Assembly: GCF_024746795.1 (NCBI RefSeq)
Contig: NZ_CP080524.1
Span: forward strand, 4,504,001 to 4,568,000
Direction of reading: 5' to 3'
Length of the DNA stretch: 64,000 nucleotides
DNA from: Mesorhizobium sp. AR10
Lineage (GTDB): Bacteria > Pseudomonadota > Alphaproteobacteria > Rhizobiales > Rhizobiaceae
Position 1 is the first letter of the stretch, and each line of letters starts with the position of its first letter. Of the stretch, positions 9,745 through 19,341 are shown in pieces. Made by a program: the position numbers and the translations under genes. Under the pieces are notes generated by a model. That model saw nothing but the letters and a program-made list of their open reading frames with translations, had not been told where the DNA came from and searched no databases.

Positions 9745-10785
9745 AGTTCGAGCTCCCGTTCATCGAGCGGAGCGAAATAGCCATCGACGTCGGCAGCGCC
9801 AACCGCAGCGATGCTTGCCGGCTGCCAATGCGGCTTCGAGCCCTTGTCGATGATGGCGGCGCGAATGCCTTCATAGAAATCATGGCCGGCAAGCATGCGG
9901 TTGAGGATGCGGAATTCCATCTTCATGCATTCGTCCATAGACAGCGTCAGCCCGGCGCTGATCTGGCGCCAGGCGACATGCAGGCTGGTCGGCGAGCGGG
10001 TGCGGATCGTTGCCAGTGTCTTGGCCGCGAATTCGTCTTCGGCGGCCGCGCGCTCCAGGCTGTCGATGATATCACCGAGCGAGGCTTGCGCGAAATGGCG
10101 GGCGATCGCCGTCAGCGTCGGCCTGTCCGTCTCGCGCTTGGCCGAGATGAAAAACCCGCGCAGCACCGATTCCGGGTCGCCGGTCGCCGCCAGCCGGTCA
10201 AGAAAGCCGGCCTGATCTTCGGCCTTGATCGTGTGCGTCGCCAGGCCCGACCATAGCGCATCGCCATGGGCGGATTCGGTTGCCGGTCAGCGCCAGATAC
10301 ATGCCGAAGCTGCCGCCGAGGTCCGGCAAGAGATGGCTGGCGCCGACATCGGGGAAAAAGCCGATGCCGACTTCCGGCATGGCGAACTGGGCGTTCTCGG
10401 TCATCACCCGCTGCGAGCCGTGGAACGAGATGCCGACGCCGCCGCCCATGACGATGCCGTCGATCAGCGCGACATAGGGTTTCTTGAAGCGTTTGATGCG
10501 GGCGTTCAGCCGGTACTCGTCGGCGAAGAACTCGACCGGCGGCTTTCCGGCCCGGCCGGCCTCGTAGATGTGGAGGATGTCACCGCCCGCCGAAAACGCC
10601 CTGCCCTCGGCCTTGACGACGACGACATCGACGCCGTCATCCAGCTCCCAGGCGCGCAGCGCCTTGTCGAGTGCCTTGACCATGCGATGGGTGACGGCAT
10701 TGAGCGCCTGCGGCCGCGTCAGCGTGACGACACCGGCCCTGCCCAACCGTTCGAAGCGAATCTCATCGCCTCCATCAAAATCCAT
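9741..10785 (-). pseudogene. Enoyl-CoA hydratase / 3-hydroxyisobutyryl-CoA hydrolase, frameshifted
   Basis: The N-terminal two-thirds (starting MDFDGGDEIRFERLG, preceded by AGGGAA) carries the crotonase oxyanion region GIVMGGGVGISFHG and PEVGIGFFPDVGAS with the catalytic glutamate and aspartate of HIBYL-CoA hydrolases. The family C-terminus (FISAKRETDRPTLTA through FYEGIRAAIIDKGSKP) follows in another frame. One extra G in the GGG at 10268-10270 explains the shift; without it the protein reads NRIRHGDALWSGLATH and continues. An intact gene would encode about 347 residues acting in valine degradation. It is either a pseudogene or a single-base sequence error. Confidence 0.8.
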
Positions 10786-10973
10786 CGCCAGAGATTCCCT
10801 CCCCCGCGCCTGCGGGATTGAAGTGCTAAGCGTGGCGCATGGGTCAGTCAATGGCAGGAGCGTATTCGCGCCACCTTGGCCACTGCCGCCGCCCGATGTT
10901 AGAAGTTCGCCGCCATCGCAGCCGGGACGCACTGTCTTTCAGCGGCTATCACCGGCTTCGGGGATTGTGAGCC

Positions 10974-11798
10974 ATGCCTGGATATTCGCGCCTCGTGCTG
11001 GTGATGATCGGCCTGTTCTGCTCGATGCCGCGTCCCGCAGTCGCGGCAACCATCGACGAGCTCTACCAGTCGCAGGCCATCGTCACCGGCCAGGGCGAGG
11101 TGAACCGCCAGATTGGCTTCAAGGCCTGCCTGGACTCGGTTCTGGTGCGGGTCTCCGGCGACCAGCGCTTGCCGAAAAGGCGTGAGATGGCGGCGCTGCG
11201 CGACAAGGCCGGCAGTTTTGTTGCAGAATTCCGCTACCGCGACCGCATGGAGGGCATTCCGGTCCACGACGAACAAGGCACCCACGACCGGCCGCACGAT
11301 CTCACCTGCCTCTACAAGCCTGATGTGATCGACGCGGTGCTTGCCTCGCTCGGCAGCAAGCCGTGGCTTGCCGAGCGGCCGCACCTGGTGGTCTTTCTGG
11401 CGGTGGAACAAGGTGCAACGCATTTCGCGCTGACCGCCGAGGATGAACGCGGCCAAGCCATGCGTGAATCGTTTGTGAATGCCACCGGCCCACTGGTCAT
11501 GCGGATCGCGTTTCCGAGGGCCTCGCTGCTGGCCGCGTCCGAGCTGGACGACAAGACGTTGCGCTATGCCGATATGGTGGTGCTGAACCAGCTCGCCAGG
11601 CAAGCCGGCGCCGATCAAGCGCTTGCCGGCAGCATCGTCTGGAGCGACAAGGAGATGGGCTGGATCGCCGACTGGCGGATTGCGATGGGGGCCAAGGCCT
11701 ATAGCTGGCAGGTGCGCGGCGTGAGCTTCGACGAGGCGTTCCGTGTCGCCATGCGGGGTGCGGCCCAGGTTCTGAGCGGCAACGGCCTGCCAGAATAG
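10974..11798 (+). CDS. DUF2066 domain secreted protein
   Basis: 274 residues. A signal sequence (YSRLVLVMIGLFCSMP, then PAVAA) precedes a DUF2066-like domain containing YQSQAIVTGQGEVNRQ, KACLDSVLVRVSGD, and a C-terminal part with ADQALAGSIVWSDKEMGW. The role is unknown. It is transcribed towards hemB, 86 bases away. Confidence 0.8.
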   Translation: MPGYSRLVLVMIGLFCSMPRPAVAATIDELYQSQAIVTGQGEVNRQIGFKACLDSVLVRVSGDQRLPKRREMAALRDKAGSFVAEFRYRDRMEGIPVHDEQGTHDRPHDLTCLYKPDVIDAVLASLGSKPWLAERPHLVVFLAVEQGATHFALTAEDERGQAMRESFVNATGPLVMRIAFPRASLLAASELDDKTLRYADMVVLNQLARQAGADQALAGSIVWSDKEMGWIADWRIAMGAKAYSWQVRGVSFDEAFRVAMRGAAQVLSGNGLPE

Positions 11799-11884
11799 GG
11801 CTCGACCGGATCGCTGGCACAATCGTGTCGCATTGGTCAGCGGCTAGGGCTCGTGGTAAAAGCCGCCGAGCGAGAGTTTTGGCG

Positions 11885-12916
11885 ATGAACAAATTCACCC
11901 CTGCAAAAGCTGCCGGCGCACGCAGCGTCGACGAGATCACCGGCAGCCGCCGCTTGCGGCGCATGCGCAAGGCCGACTGGTCGCGCCGCCTCGTCCAGGA
12001 GAACCGACTCAGCGTCGACGATCTGATCTGGCCGATCTTCGTCGTCGACGGCAAGAATGTGCGCGAGCCGATCGCAGCCATGCCGGGCGTCTTCCGCCTG
12101 TCGCTCGACCTTGCCGTCAAGGAAGCGGAGCGCGCGGCCAAGCTTGGCATTCCGGCCATCGCCACCTTCCCCAATGTCGAACTGGGCCTGCGCGACCAGA
12201 CCGGTTCGCACATCCTCGACCCCGAAAACATCATCAACCGCGCCACGCGCGCCATCAAGCACGCGGTGCCGGAGATCGGCATCATCACCGATGCGGCGCT
12301 CGATCCCTTCACCTCGCACGGCCACGACGGCATTTTGCGCGACGGCATCATCGTCAACGACGAGACGGTGGAACAGGTGACGGCCGCCGCCGTCATCCAG
12401 GCGGCTGCGGGCGCCGACATCATCGCCCCCTCCGACATGATGGACGGCCGCATCGGAGCCATCCGCGACGCGCTCGACGCCAACGGGTTTCAGGATGTGG
12501 CGATCATGTCCTACGCGACGAAGTTCGCCTCGGCCTTCTACGGTCCCTATCGCGAGGCGGTCGGCACCGCTGGCCTGCTCAAGGGCGACAAGAAGACCTA
12601 CTATATCGACCACGCCAATTCCGATGAGGCGGTGCGCGAAGCCGAACAGGACATCGCCGAAGGCGCCGACATGCTGATGGTCAAGCCCGGCCTGCCCTAT
12701 CTCGACATCATCCGGCGGCTGAAGGACGAATTCCAGATGCCGACCTTCGCCTATCAGGTGTCGGGCGAGTATTCGATGATCAAGGCAGCCGCCGCCAATG
12801 GCTGGATCGACGGCGAGAAGGCGATGCTGGAATCGCTGCTTGCCTTCAAGCGCGCCGGCTGCGACGGCATTTTGACCTACTTCGCGCCCGAAGTGGCGGC
12901 GATGCTGAAGGGATAA
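11885..12916 (+). CDS. hemB: Delta-aminolevulinic acid dehydratase (porphobilinogen synthase)
   Basis: 343 residues. It joins two 5-aminolevulinate molecules to make porphobilinogen for heme, siroheme and cobalamin. The Schiff-base lysines are visible in MSYATKFASAFYGPYREA and MLMVKPGLPYLDI, and the metal/active-site region in ITDAALDPFTSHGHDG. The sequence around the latter has D and T rather than cysteines, so the enzyme is of the Mg-type rather than the zinc-cysteine type. The ATG at 11885 is chosen over an upstream GTG. Confidence 0.95.
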   Translation: MNKFTPAKAAGARSVDEITGSRRLRRMRKADWSRRLVQENRLSVDDLIWPIFVVDGKNVREPIAAMPGVFRLSLDLAVKEAERAAKLGIPAIATFPNVELGLRDQTGSHILDPENIINRATRAIKHAVPEIGIITDAALDPFTSHGHDGILRDGIIVNDETVEQVTAAAVIQAAAGADIIAPSDMMDGRIGAIRDALDANGFQDVAIMSYATKFASAFYGPYREAVGTAGLLKGDKKTYYIDHANSDEAVREAEQDIAEGADMLMVKPGLPYLDIIRRLKDEFQMPTFAYQVSGEYSMIKAAAANGWIDGEKAMLESLLAFKRAGCDGILTYFAPEVAAMLKG

Positions 12917-12942
12917 TATCCCCTTCATCGGACATTCGGCAC

Positions 12943-12966
12943 GGCGGCGTGAGCGCCGCCATTTTT
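12943..12966 (+). terminator. Rho-independent terminator of hemB
   Basis: A perfect 7-base stem GGCGGCG/CGCCGCC with a 4-base loop, followed directly by ATTTTT, 27 bases after the hemB stop. Confidence 0.8.
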
Positions 12967-13152
12967 CCGCTGACAAGCAGCGGTGGCCCCGGCTATGATG
13001 CGCGCACGGCCGGAGGCGGCCGGCAGCCCGCGCCCTGCCAAGGGGAATGGCGAACGCCTCCAAAGGATGCTTCCTGACCCGTTTCACCGTCAGGCGAAGG
13101 CGTCGGCAATGCGAGCACTGACGAAGACTTCGCCGTGACCAAAGGAACGGAC

Positions 13153-13689
13153 ATGCTTGCCTATCACGATGCCAAGACCATGGCGAAAGCCATGCGGGAG
13201 GCGCTTGCCGCCCGCGACCTGACGATCAGCCACAGCGAGGCGCTGGAGATCGTCGCGCGCCAGTTTGGACTGGCGACCTGGAATATCCTGTCGGCAAAAA
13301 TCGACACGCCCAAGCAGGACACGATCGTCTTCGAACGGACGGCGCCGATCGTGCGCATCTTCGACGTGGCCAAGGCACACGAATTCTACCTCGGCTTCCT
13401 CGGTTTCACCGTCGACTGGGAGCATCGTTACGGCGACCACTTCCCGCTCTACACGCAGGTCTCGCGCGGCGGCCTTGTCCTGCACCTGTCCGAACATGCC
13501 GGCGATGCTACGCCCGGTGGCAACATGGTTGTCTACATGAGGGGTATCCGCGACTTCCACAAGGAACTGGCGACCAGGAACTACCGCTACATGAAGCCCG
13601 GTATCGAGCACGAGGACGGGCGGCTGACGGTCGAGGTCATCGACCCGTTCAGCAACCATCTCCGCTTCATGGAACTTACGGGCGAATGA
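13153..13689 (+). CDS. Glyoxalase superfamily protein with N-terminal accessory helix domain
   Basis: 178 residues. The N-terminal 55 residues (AYHDAKTMAKAMREALAARD to FGLATWNILSAKI) match the short helical domain fused to some glyoxalase/bleomycin-resistance-like proteins. The rest is a single VOC fold (VRIFDVAKAHEFYLGFLGF, VIDPFSNHLRFME). AAGGAACGGAC before the ATG at 13153 supports the start. Metal-ligand positions can be guessed (HLSEH, final E), but the substrate is unknown. Confidence 0.8.
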   Translation: MLAYHDAKTMAKAMREALAARDLTISHSEALEIVARQFGLATWNILSAKIDTPKQDTIVFERTAPIVRIFDVAKAHEFYLGFLGFTVDWEHRYGDHFPLYTQVSRGGLVLHLSEHAGDATPGGNMVVYMRGIRDFHKELATRNYRYMKPGIEHEDGRLTVEVIDPFSNHLRFMELTGE

Positions 13690-13868
13690 CCTGATATGGC
13701 GGCTGTCTTGACGGCCGCCATCACCTGGCCAGACACTCATGACGAAGCAGCCCGCGCGTCGCCTTGCGACCCGTCTCACGACGCGCGGCTGAAAAAGCAC
13801 TTGCAAGATGCAATCAGTTTAGCTAGAAACTAACTGCTTGCATTTAGCAACCGGTTTAGGAGGCATCC

Positions 13869-14513
13869 ATGTCCAAACTTCGTGTCGCCGCATTCACCCT
13901 GTCGATCGACGGCTTCGGCGCCGGCCCCGACCAGGACCTGAAGAACCCGCTGGGCATCGGCGGGGAGGCCCTGCACAAATGGATGGTCGGCACCCGAACC
14001 TTCCGCAACATGGTTGGCGAAAAGGGCGGAACAACGGACACGGACGACGGGTTCACGGTGCGCAGCTTCGAGAATGTCGGGGCCTGGATCCTGGGCCGCA
14101 ACATGTTCGGGCCGATCCGCGGAGAATGGCCGGACGGTAGCTGGAAGGGTTGGTGGGGCGATAATCCGCCCTATCACGTGCCGGTCTTCGTGCTGACGCA
14201 CCATGAGCGTGAGCCCAGCGTGATGGAAGGCGGCACGACCTTCCATTTCGTCACCGACGGCATCCACTCCGCGCTGGAAAAGGCGAGAGCAGCGGCCGAC
14301 GGGAAGGATGTACGGGTCGGCGGTGGTGTTGCCACGATCCGGCAATATCTCCAGGAAAGCCTCATCGACGAACTGCATCTGGCGATCTCGCCGATGCTGC
14401 TCGGCTCCGGCGAAAACCTCTTTGCCGGTCTCGATATGCTCAAGCTTGGCTACCGCTGCACCGAGCAGGTCGCGACGCCGGATGCCACGCATGTCATCAT
14501 CAAGCGTGATTAG
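13869..14513 (+). CDS. Dihydrofolate-reductase-like (RibD C-terminal fold) protein
   Basis: 214 residues with an ideal AGGAGG seven bases before the ATG. The sequence begins KLRVAAFTLSIDGFGAGP and contains AWILGRNMFGP, PVFVLTHH and VRVGGGVATIRQYL with DELHLAISPMLLGSGENLF. These are hallmarks of the stand-alone RibD_C/YyaP family of putative NAD(P)H reductases. The substrate is not known. An AT-rich stretch (13818-13860) with TAGCTAGAAACTAAC lies just upstream and may be a promoter/operator. Confidence 0.85.
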   Translation: MSKLRVAAFTLSIDGFGAGPDQDLKNPLGIGGEALHKWMVGTRTFRNMVGEKGGTTDTDDGFTVRSFENVGAWILGRNMFGPIRGEWPDGSWKGWWGDNPPYHVPVFVLTHHEREPSVMEGGTTFHFVTDGIHSALEKARAAADGKDVRVGGGVATIRQYLQESLIDELHLAISPMLLGSGENLFAGLDMLKLGYRCTEQVATPDATHVIIKRD

Positions 14514-14564
14514 CGGCCGGAGTGGCGTGGCCTGGATCGACTGCCACGCCGGTCGTATGGACCG

Positions 14565-15485
14565 TCAGTACTTCTCCGGCACGTAGAGTTCACGCGGCAG
14601 CGTCTGACGCTCGTATTCGGGATTGAAGACGCGCTCCGGCAGCGTGATCTCCTCGTGCGGCACTTCCTCATAGGGCATCTGCTTGAGGAGATGATCAATG
14701 CAGTTCAGCCGCGCCCGCTTCTTGTCGTTGCCTTCGACGATGTACCAGGGGGCTTCCGGAATGTTTGTGCGGGCGAACGTTTCTTCCTTGGCCTTGGTGT
14801 ACTGCTCCCAGCGCACGCGCGACTGCAGGTCCATCGGCGACAGCTTCCACTGCTTCATCGGATCGTGGATGCGCATCAAAAAGCGCATCTGCTGCTCCGC
14901 GTCGGTGATCGAGAACCAGTATTTGACCAGCGTGATGCCGGAGCGGACCAGCATGCGCTCGAACTCCGGCACGTCGCGGAAGAACTCCTCGACTTGATCC
15001 TGTTCGGCGAAACCCATCACCCGCTCGACGCCCGAGCGGTTGTACCAGGAGCGGTCGAACAGCACGATCTCGCCGCCGGCAGGCAGATGCGGCACATAGC
15101 GCTGGAAATACCATTGCGACTTCTCGCGCTCGGTCGGCGCCGGAAGAGCCACGACGCGGCAGATGCGCGGATTGAGCCGCTGGGTGATGCGCTTGATGAC
15201 GCCGCCCTTGCCCGCGGAATCGCGGCCCTCGAAGACCACCACCAACTTCTTCTTGTGATAGGCGACCCAGGACTGCAGCTTGATCAGCTCCGACTGCAAG
15301 CTGATCAGGTCTCGAAAATACTGCATGCGATCGATCGAGGGCGGATGCGCATTCTTGTAGATCTTGGCGATCTCCATCGACAGCGCCGGCTCCGACATTT
15401 CCAGTTCGTAGTCTTCGTCGAGCGTGTCGGCGAGTTCCGCTTCCAGCCAATCCCTGGCGGGAGAATTCTGTTTTAACTCGGTCAT
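14565..15485 (-). CDS. ppk2: Polyphosphate kinase 2
   Basis: 306 residues from MTELKQNSPARDW. The open frame runs on upstream, but PPK2 proteins start near here. Walker A GRDSAGKGG, the lid/Walker B region with DRSWYNRSGVERVMGF, and KYWFSITDAEQQ identify the PPK2 family, which transfers phosphate between polyphosphate and nucleoside diphosphates. It is convergent with the DHFR-like gene; an inverted repeat at 14524-14551 lies between the two genes. Confidence 0.92.
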   Translation of the reverse strand: MTELKQNSPARDWLEAELADTLDEDYELEMSEPALSMEIAKIYKNAHPPSIDRMQYFRDLISLQSELIKLQSWVAYHKKKLVVVFEGRDSAGKGGVIKRITQRLNPRICRVVALPAPTEREKSQWYFQRYVPHLPAGGEIVLFDRSWYNRSGVERVMGFAEQDQVEEFFRDVPEFERMLVRSGITLVKYWFSITDAEQQMRFLMRIHDPMKQWKLSPMDLQSRVRWEQYTKAKEETFARTNIPEAPWYIVEGNDKKRARLNCIDHLLKQMPYEEVPHEEITLPERVFNPEYERQTLPRELYVPEKY

Positions 15486-15723
15486 TTGCGCTGCTCCGCT
15501 TGCCAACCTGAGATGGAACCCTGAGCCGACTTGATATAGGCCGGCAATGACGGTTTTATTGCAGTCGGCAAGCGAGCCGGGCACCACCGCAAGCGCGAGG
15601 CATGATCGATCCGTCGTCGTGGCATGGCGACAAGCCGCTCGAATTGTCCTACAAATGCCCGTCCAATTCGGGCTGCCTGTTTCCGGCACCCCTTCAATAC
15701 AATCACATTCGCGAGGATCTGAC

Positions 15724-16767
15724 ATGGAATACCGCACCCTCGGCCGTTCCGGGCTGAAAGTTTCGACGCTGACCATGGGCACCATGACCTTCGGCGGCGC
15801 CGGCGCATTTGCGGCGGTCGGCAAGACCGATCTCGACGAAGCCCGTCGGATGATCGACATGTGCATCGATGCCGGCATCAATCTCATCGACACCGCCAAT
15901 GTCTATTCGAACGGCATTTCCGAAGAGATCATCGGCGAAGCGCTGGGCGGCAAGCGCAAGGGCGACGTGCTGATCGCCTCCAAAGCGCGGATGCGGATCG
16001 GCAAGGGCCCAAACGACGAAGGCCTGTCGCGCTACCATCTGATCCGCGAGTGCGAGAAGAGCCTGAAGCGCCTGCGTACCGATGTTATCGACATCTATTT
16101 CCTGCACGAATGGGACGGGGTGACGCCACTCGAGGAAACCATCGCCGCGCTCGACACATTGGTCAGCCAGGGCAAGGTCCGGTATGTCGGCTGCTCCAAC
16201 TATTCCGGTTGGCAGGTGATGAAGGCGCTGGGTATCAGCGACCGCCGGCACCAGCCACGCTTCGTCACCCAGCAGATCCACTACACGCTGGAAGCGCGCG
16301 AAGCTGAATACGAACTTTTGCCGATCTCGGTCGATCAGGGGCTTGGCGTGCTGGTGTGGAGCCCGCTCGCCGGCGGATTGCTGTCCGGCAAGTACCACCG
16401 CGACAGCCCAACTGCCCGCCAGCTCAGCGGCTGGTCGGAGCCGCCGATCCGCGACGAGGACCGGCTGTGGCGGATCGTCGATGTCCTTGCATATATCAGC
16501 AAGGCTCGCGGGGTTTCCGCCGCACAGGTGGCGCTGGCCTGGCTGCTCGGCCGGCCGGCTATCAGTTCCCTGGTGATCGGCGGACGGACCGAGGCGCAGT
16601 TCAAGGACAACATCGCCGCTGCAAGCCTGGCACTTACCGACGACGAGCGCAGCCGGCTCGATGCGGTCAGCCGCCCGCCGGTGCTCTATCCCTACTGGCA
16701 CCAGCAGCTCACGGCAAAGGACCGCTTCGGTCCGGCCGATCTGCTTCTGGACCGCACCGGCATCTGA
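15724..16767 (+). CDS. Aldo/keto reductase
   Basis: 347 residues beginning MEYRTLGRSGLKVSTLTMG. It is a TIM-barrel NADPH oxidoreductase. The catalytic Asp is in NLIDTAN, Tyr in VYSNG, Lys in LIASKA and His in YFLHEWDG, with the cofactor-binding C-terminal stretch SLVIGGRTEAQFKDN. The short variable loops and the IYFLHEWD signature are typical of AKR12/YajO-like members. The substrate is unknown. It is convergent with the GT90 gene. Confidence 0.9.
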   Translation: MEYRTLGRSGLKVSTLTMGTMTFGGAGAFAAVGKTDLDEARRMIDMCIDAGINLIDTANVYSNGISEEIIGEALGGKRKGDVLIASKARMRIGKGPNDEGLSRYHLIRECEKSLKRLRTDVIDIYFLHEWDGVTPLEETIAALDTLVSQGKVRYVGCSNYSGWQVMKALGISDRRHQPRFVTQQIHYTLEAREAEYELLPISVDQGLGVLVWSPLAGGLLSGKYHRDSPTARQLSGWSEPPIRDEDRLWRIVDVLAYISKARGVSAAQVALAWLLGRPAISSLVIGGRTEAQFKDNIAAASLALTDDERSRLDAVSRPPVLYPYWHQQLTAKDRFGPADLLLDRTGI

Positions 16768-16797
16768 CCAGGGGGATAGTGCGGCGACGCCGCCGCT

Positions 16798-17769
16798 CTA
16801 ACCCTGGATATAGCGCCACACCTCGGGATCAGGTTCGACCTGGCCCGAGAGCACGAAATATTTGTAGAGCACGAGCAGGGAGATCGCCTGCTCGGCCTGC
16901 TCGTTGCAGAACTTTCGGCAATAGGCGTTGGCCGCGGCAATGATGCGTTCGGCCTCAGTCGGATGCTGCTCGAAATACCGCACCTTTTCGGCAAGATCGG
17001 CGAAATCCGGTTCGAGCGGCACATAGTGAACGTTCGCCTCGATCTGCTTTTCGGCGAACCAGGTCTCGTATGTAGGCGGCGGCATCAGGCACAGCGAATT
17101 CGAACTCATGATCCATTTGAGGTTGGTCGCCACATCATTGCCTTCGAGCGAAACGATGTAGCGGTAGTGTCGCTGCTGGTCGATGGTGAGATAGGGCTTG
17201 CGGTATTGCGCCGCCGCCGTCCGCTTGGGTGTGCCGACGTCGCAGAACGGCAGATCGCGCACCGCCTCCAGGAACAGGGTCCGGATCGGATTGTTGAGAT
17301 CGCCGCGCCAGACCACGGCCGGACGTTTGTCGGCGAAACGCATCCTGTCGGCGGGCATGTGGAAGTGGCGGAACTTGTCGAGTTTCAGCAGGACCGCGTT
17401 GCTGTTGCCGTCCTGTATCGGCCGATCCTTGACGATAGACGGCACATTGGGCACTTCGATGACGTCGCCGAATTCCAGATCGATGAGCAGTTCGGGATCG
17501 AAGTAGCGGGCAAACTCCTTCAGGTCGTAATAATACATGCTCGGCGAAAACGGCAATCGGCTGATGGGCACCGCATCAGGGCCCGGCGCGAAGGTGTGCT
17601 GCAGCTTGTTGTAGTAATTCAGACGTTCGCGGACCGACCCGTCAGAGAGCCTTGCCTGGCGCAGACGGCCGGCCAGCCTGCTACGAAACAATGCCTGCGG
17701 GACGATATCGCGCGCAGCATTTCGCATATAATAGAACAGCTTTACCGAGTTTCTTAGAATCGTGGCCAT
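16798..17769 (-). CDS. Glycosyltransferase family 90 (CAP10-like, LPS-modifying)
   Basis: 323 residues. GT90 features seen are FSPSMYYYD, RPAVVWRGDLNN, RYIVSLEGNDVATNLKWIM, SSNSLCLMPPPTYETWF, and the tail EANVHYVPLEPDFADLAEK. Bacterial members transfer sugars in LPS core or surface glycan assembly. No signal peptide or clear TM segment, so it is probably cytoplasmic or membrane-associated. It stands alone, with no glycan cluster around it. Confidence 0.85.
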   Translation of the reverse strand: MATILRNSVKLFYYMRNAARDIVPQALFRSRLAGRLRQARLSDGSVRERLNYYNKLQHTFAPGPDAVPISRLPFSPSMYYYDLKEFARYFDPELLIDLEFGDVIEVPNVPSIVKDRPIQDGNSNAVLLKLDKFRHFHMPADRMRFADKRPAVVWRGDLNNPIRTLFLEAVRDLPFCDVGTPKRTAAAQYRKPYLTIDQQRHYRYIVSLEGNDVATNLKWIMSSNSLCLMPPPTYETWFAEKQIEANVHYVPLEPDFADLAEKVRYFEQHPTEAERIIAAANAYCRKFCNEQAEQAISLLVLYKYFVLSGQVEPDPEVWRYIQG

Positions 17770-17973
17770 GGGTCAGTTGATTCAAAAACAGATCGGCGGC
17801 TCTTAGCACCTGTGCGCCGATCTTTCCTACAGCATTGTGCCGTACATCTTGCAAGCCCGGAACCGTGCGGAACCTGACCGCCTGAATATCTATGGGTGCC
17901 GATCGTCCGTTGCGGTGTTGTGTTTGTGGCCCAATGCTCCTAGGCAGGGCCAAGCGTAGCGAAAGGAAACGAT

Positions 17974-18132
17974 ATGGCGCGAGCACCGAATTACGGCCAG
18001 GAACGCAAGGAGCGCGATCGGCAGAAGGCTGCCAAGAAGGCGGAGAAGCTGGCGGCCAAGGTCGCAGCCAAGGAGCGTGACAAGCCCGAGGACGCAGCCA
18101 ACTCCGAAACCGAGACCGAAAAGGCAGAGTAG
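17974..18132 (+). CDS. Small highly charged protein (52 aa)
   Basis: Starts MARAPNYGQERKERDRQK and continues as an alternating Lys/Ala/Glu helix (KKAEKLAAKVAAKERD), ending with acidic residues. GAAAGGAAACGAT before the ATG is a good ribosome binding site. Short proteins with this MARxPNY-type start are common and conserved in rhizobia. The function is unknown; a nucleic-acid-binding role is only a guess from the charge. Confidence 0.7.
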   Translation: MARAPNYGQERKERDRQKAAKKAEKLAAKVAAKERDKPEDAANSETETEKAE

Positions 18133-18207
18133 ATCGGCATCCTCTCGGCGAGGCAGACCGCGTTACGTCTGGGATTTAGCCGTGCTCAGGCCGGCATATC
18201 GCCGTGC

Positions 18208-18468
18208 TCAGGCCGGCATCTTGTCGCTGACGAAGACGTTCACTTCGCGGGCGGCGGCGATGAAGGCACGCCTTGCGTTCATCGCCGGCTTGTCGCCGGC
18301 CAGCGCATCGTGACAGGCCTGCAGCGCTTCGCGATGCTTGGGGCTGCGCTTGCCGGGCCAGCTGTTGAGAAGGAAATCGGAAGCCTCACGGGCCGAACGC
18401 AAGAGCTGAGTACTTCCCTCCGTGGCCGACTTGACGGTCACGGGTGTTTCAAATCGGTTGTTTTCCAT
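18208..18468 (-). CDS. DUF982 protein
   Basis: 86 residues. The DUF982 core is seen as VKSATEGSTQLLRSAREASDFLL, followed by RSPKHREALQACHDALAG and ARRAFIAAAREVNV. The family is largely rhizobial and of unknown function; a longer relative lies at 55881-56366. The last six codons lie in an 18-base sequence that is repeated just downstream (18180-18197 and 18202-18219). Confidence 0.85.
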   Translation of the reverse strand: MENNRFETPVTVKSATEGSTQLLRSAREASDFLLNSWPGKRSPKHREALQACHDALAGDKPAMNARRAFIAAAREVNVFVSDKMPA

Positions 18469-18565
18469 CGCCGCTCTTACGCCATCGGCGTTCGCGAAGC
18501 GAGGCCGAAAGTGATGGCGTTGCCCGTTCTACCTTTTTCCTGACGAACGGCCCCGCGCCGTGGAC

Positions 18566-19231
18566 TCAAGCGGCGACGACGGCAAACCCTCGGGCGCGCA
18601 GGCCGCGCCGGTCATTGTGCAGCGATGTCACCAGCCGGTCGCGGCTGCCGACGATGTGAGCCGAAAGCCGGCCTGCCGCGTCGCCGGCATCGCCGGCCCG
18701 CACCGCTGCCAGAATGGCATGGTGTTCGGTCCAGGCACGGCCAAGTGCGGCTTCGTCGCGAACCTCCAGCCAGCGGGCGCGCGACAGACGTGTCATCGCG
18801 TCACGGACTGCCCTGAACAGAAATTCGTTGCCCGACAGGCGCGCCAGCTCGATGTGGAAATCCATGCCGACGCGATGCCATTCCTCGCGCGGGGTGCTGG
18901 TGTCGCAGGAGTCGAGCATCGCCTCGATGACATCGACGGCGCTCCTGTCCTCCAGGGCACAGGTCAACTTGACCGCCGCGACCTCGACCGCCTCGCGATA
19001 GACCGCGATCTGTTCGAGTTCGGCAAGGTTGATCGGCGATACCGTCCAGCCACGCCCGTCGCGGCAGATCAGGCCCTCCGTCTCGAGCCGCAGAAGTGCT
19101 GCCCGTACCGGCGTGCGCGACGCCCCGAACCGGCTTTCGATCCAACGCTCAGTCAGCCGCTCGCCCGGACCGATCTCGAGACCGAGGATCATTTCGCGAA
19201 GCTGCTTTTCGACATTCTGCATCTGCGACAT
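18566..19231 (-). CDS. GntR-family regulator (FadR/FCD subfamily)
   Basis: 221 residues. An N-terminal winged helix (REMILGLEIGPGERLTER, then RFGASRTPVRAALLRLETEGL) is followed by an all-helical FCD effector domain whose metal/ligand residues are visible in MDFHIELARLSGN and EHHAILAAVRAGD. It is divergent from the MFS gene at 19415. The inverted repeat at 19342-19360 between them is the likely operator, so it probably represses the transporter and perhaps itself. Confidence 0.88.
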   Translation of the reverse strand: MSQMQNVEKQLREMILGLEIGPGERLTERWIESRFGASRTPVRAALLRLETEGLICRDGRGWTVSPINLAELEQIAVYREAVEVAAVKLTCALEDRSAVDVIEAMLDSCDTSTPREEWHRVGMDFHIELARLSGNEFLFRAVRDAMTRLSRARWLEVRDEAALGRAWTEHHAILAAVRAGDAGDAAGRLSAHIVGSRDRLVTSLHNDRRGLRARGFAVVAA

Positions 19232-19341
19232 TGTCGTTTTCCGTTTTCTGGCCGTTCCGGCCGCTTGCCGGCGACCGGCTTGCTGGCCAGCATCACGCCG
19301 AAGAACGCCGCATTGACAGCAGCCAAGCTTGCGTCCAAGAC

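Noticed and set aside
11837..13087. Minus-strand frame of 416 codons opposite hemB
   Set aside because: Antisense of hemB.
13696..13721. Hairpin ATGGCGGC/GCCGCCAT after the glyoxalase gene as terminator
   Set aside because: No T-run follows; it may be a weak or factor-dependent site but is not supported.
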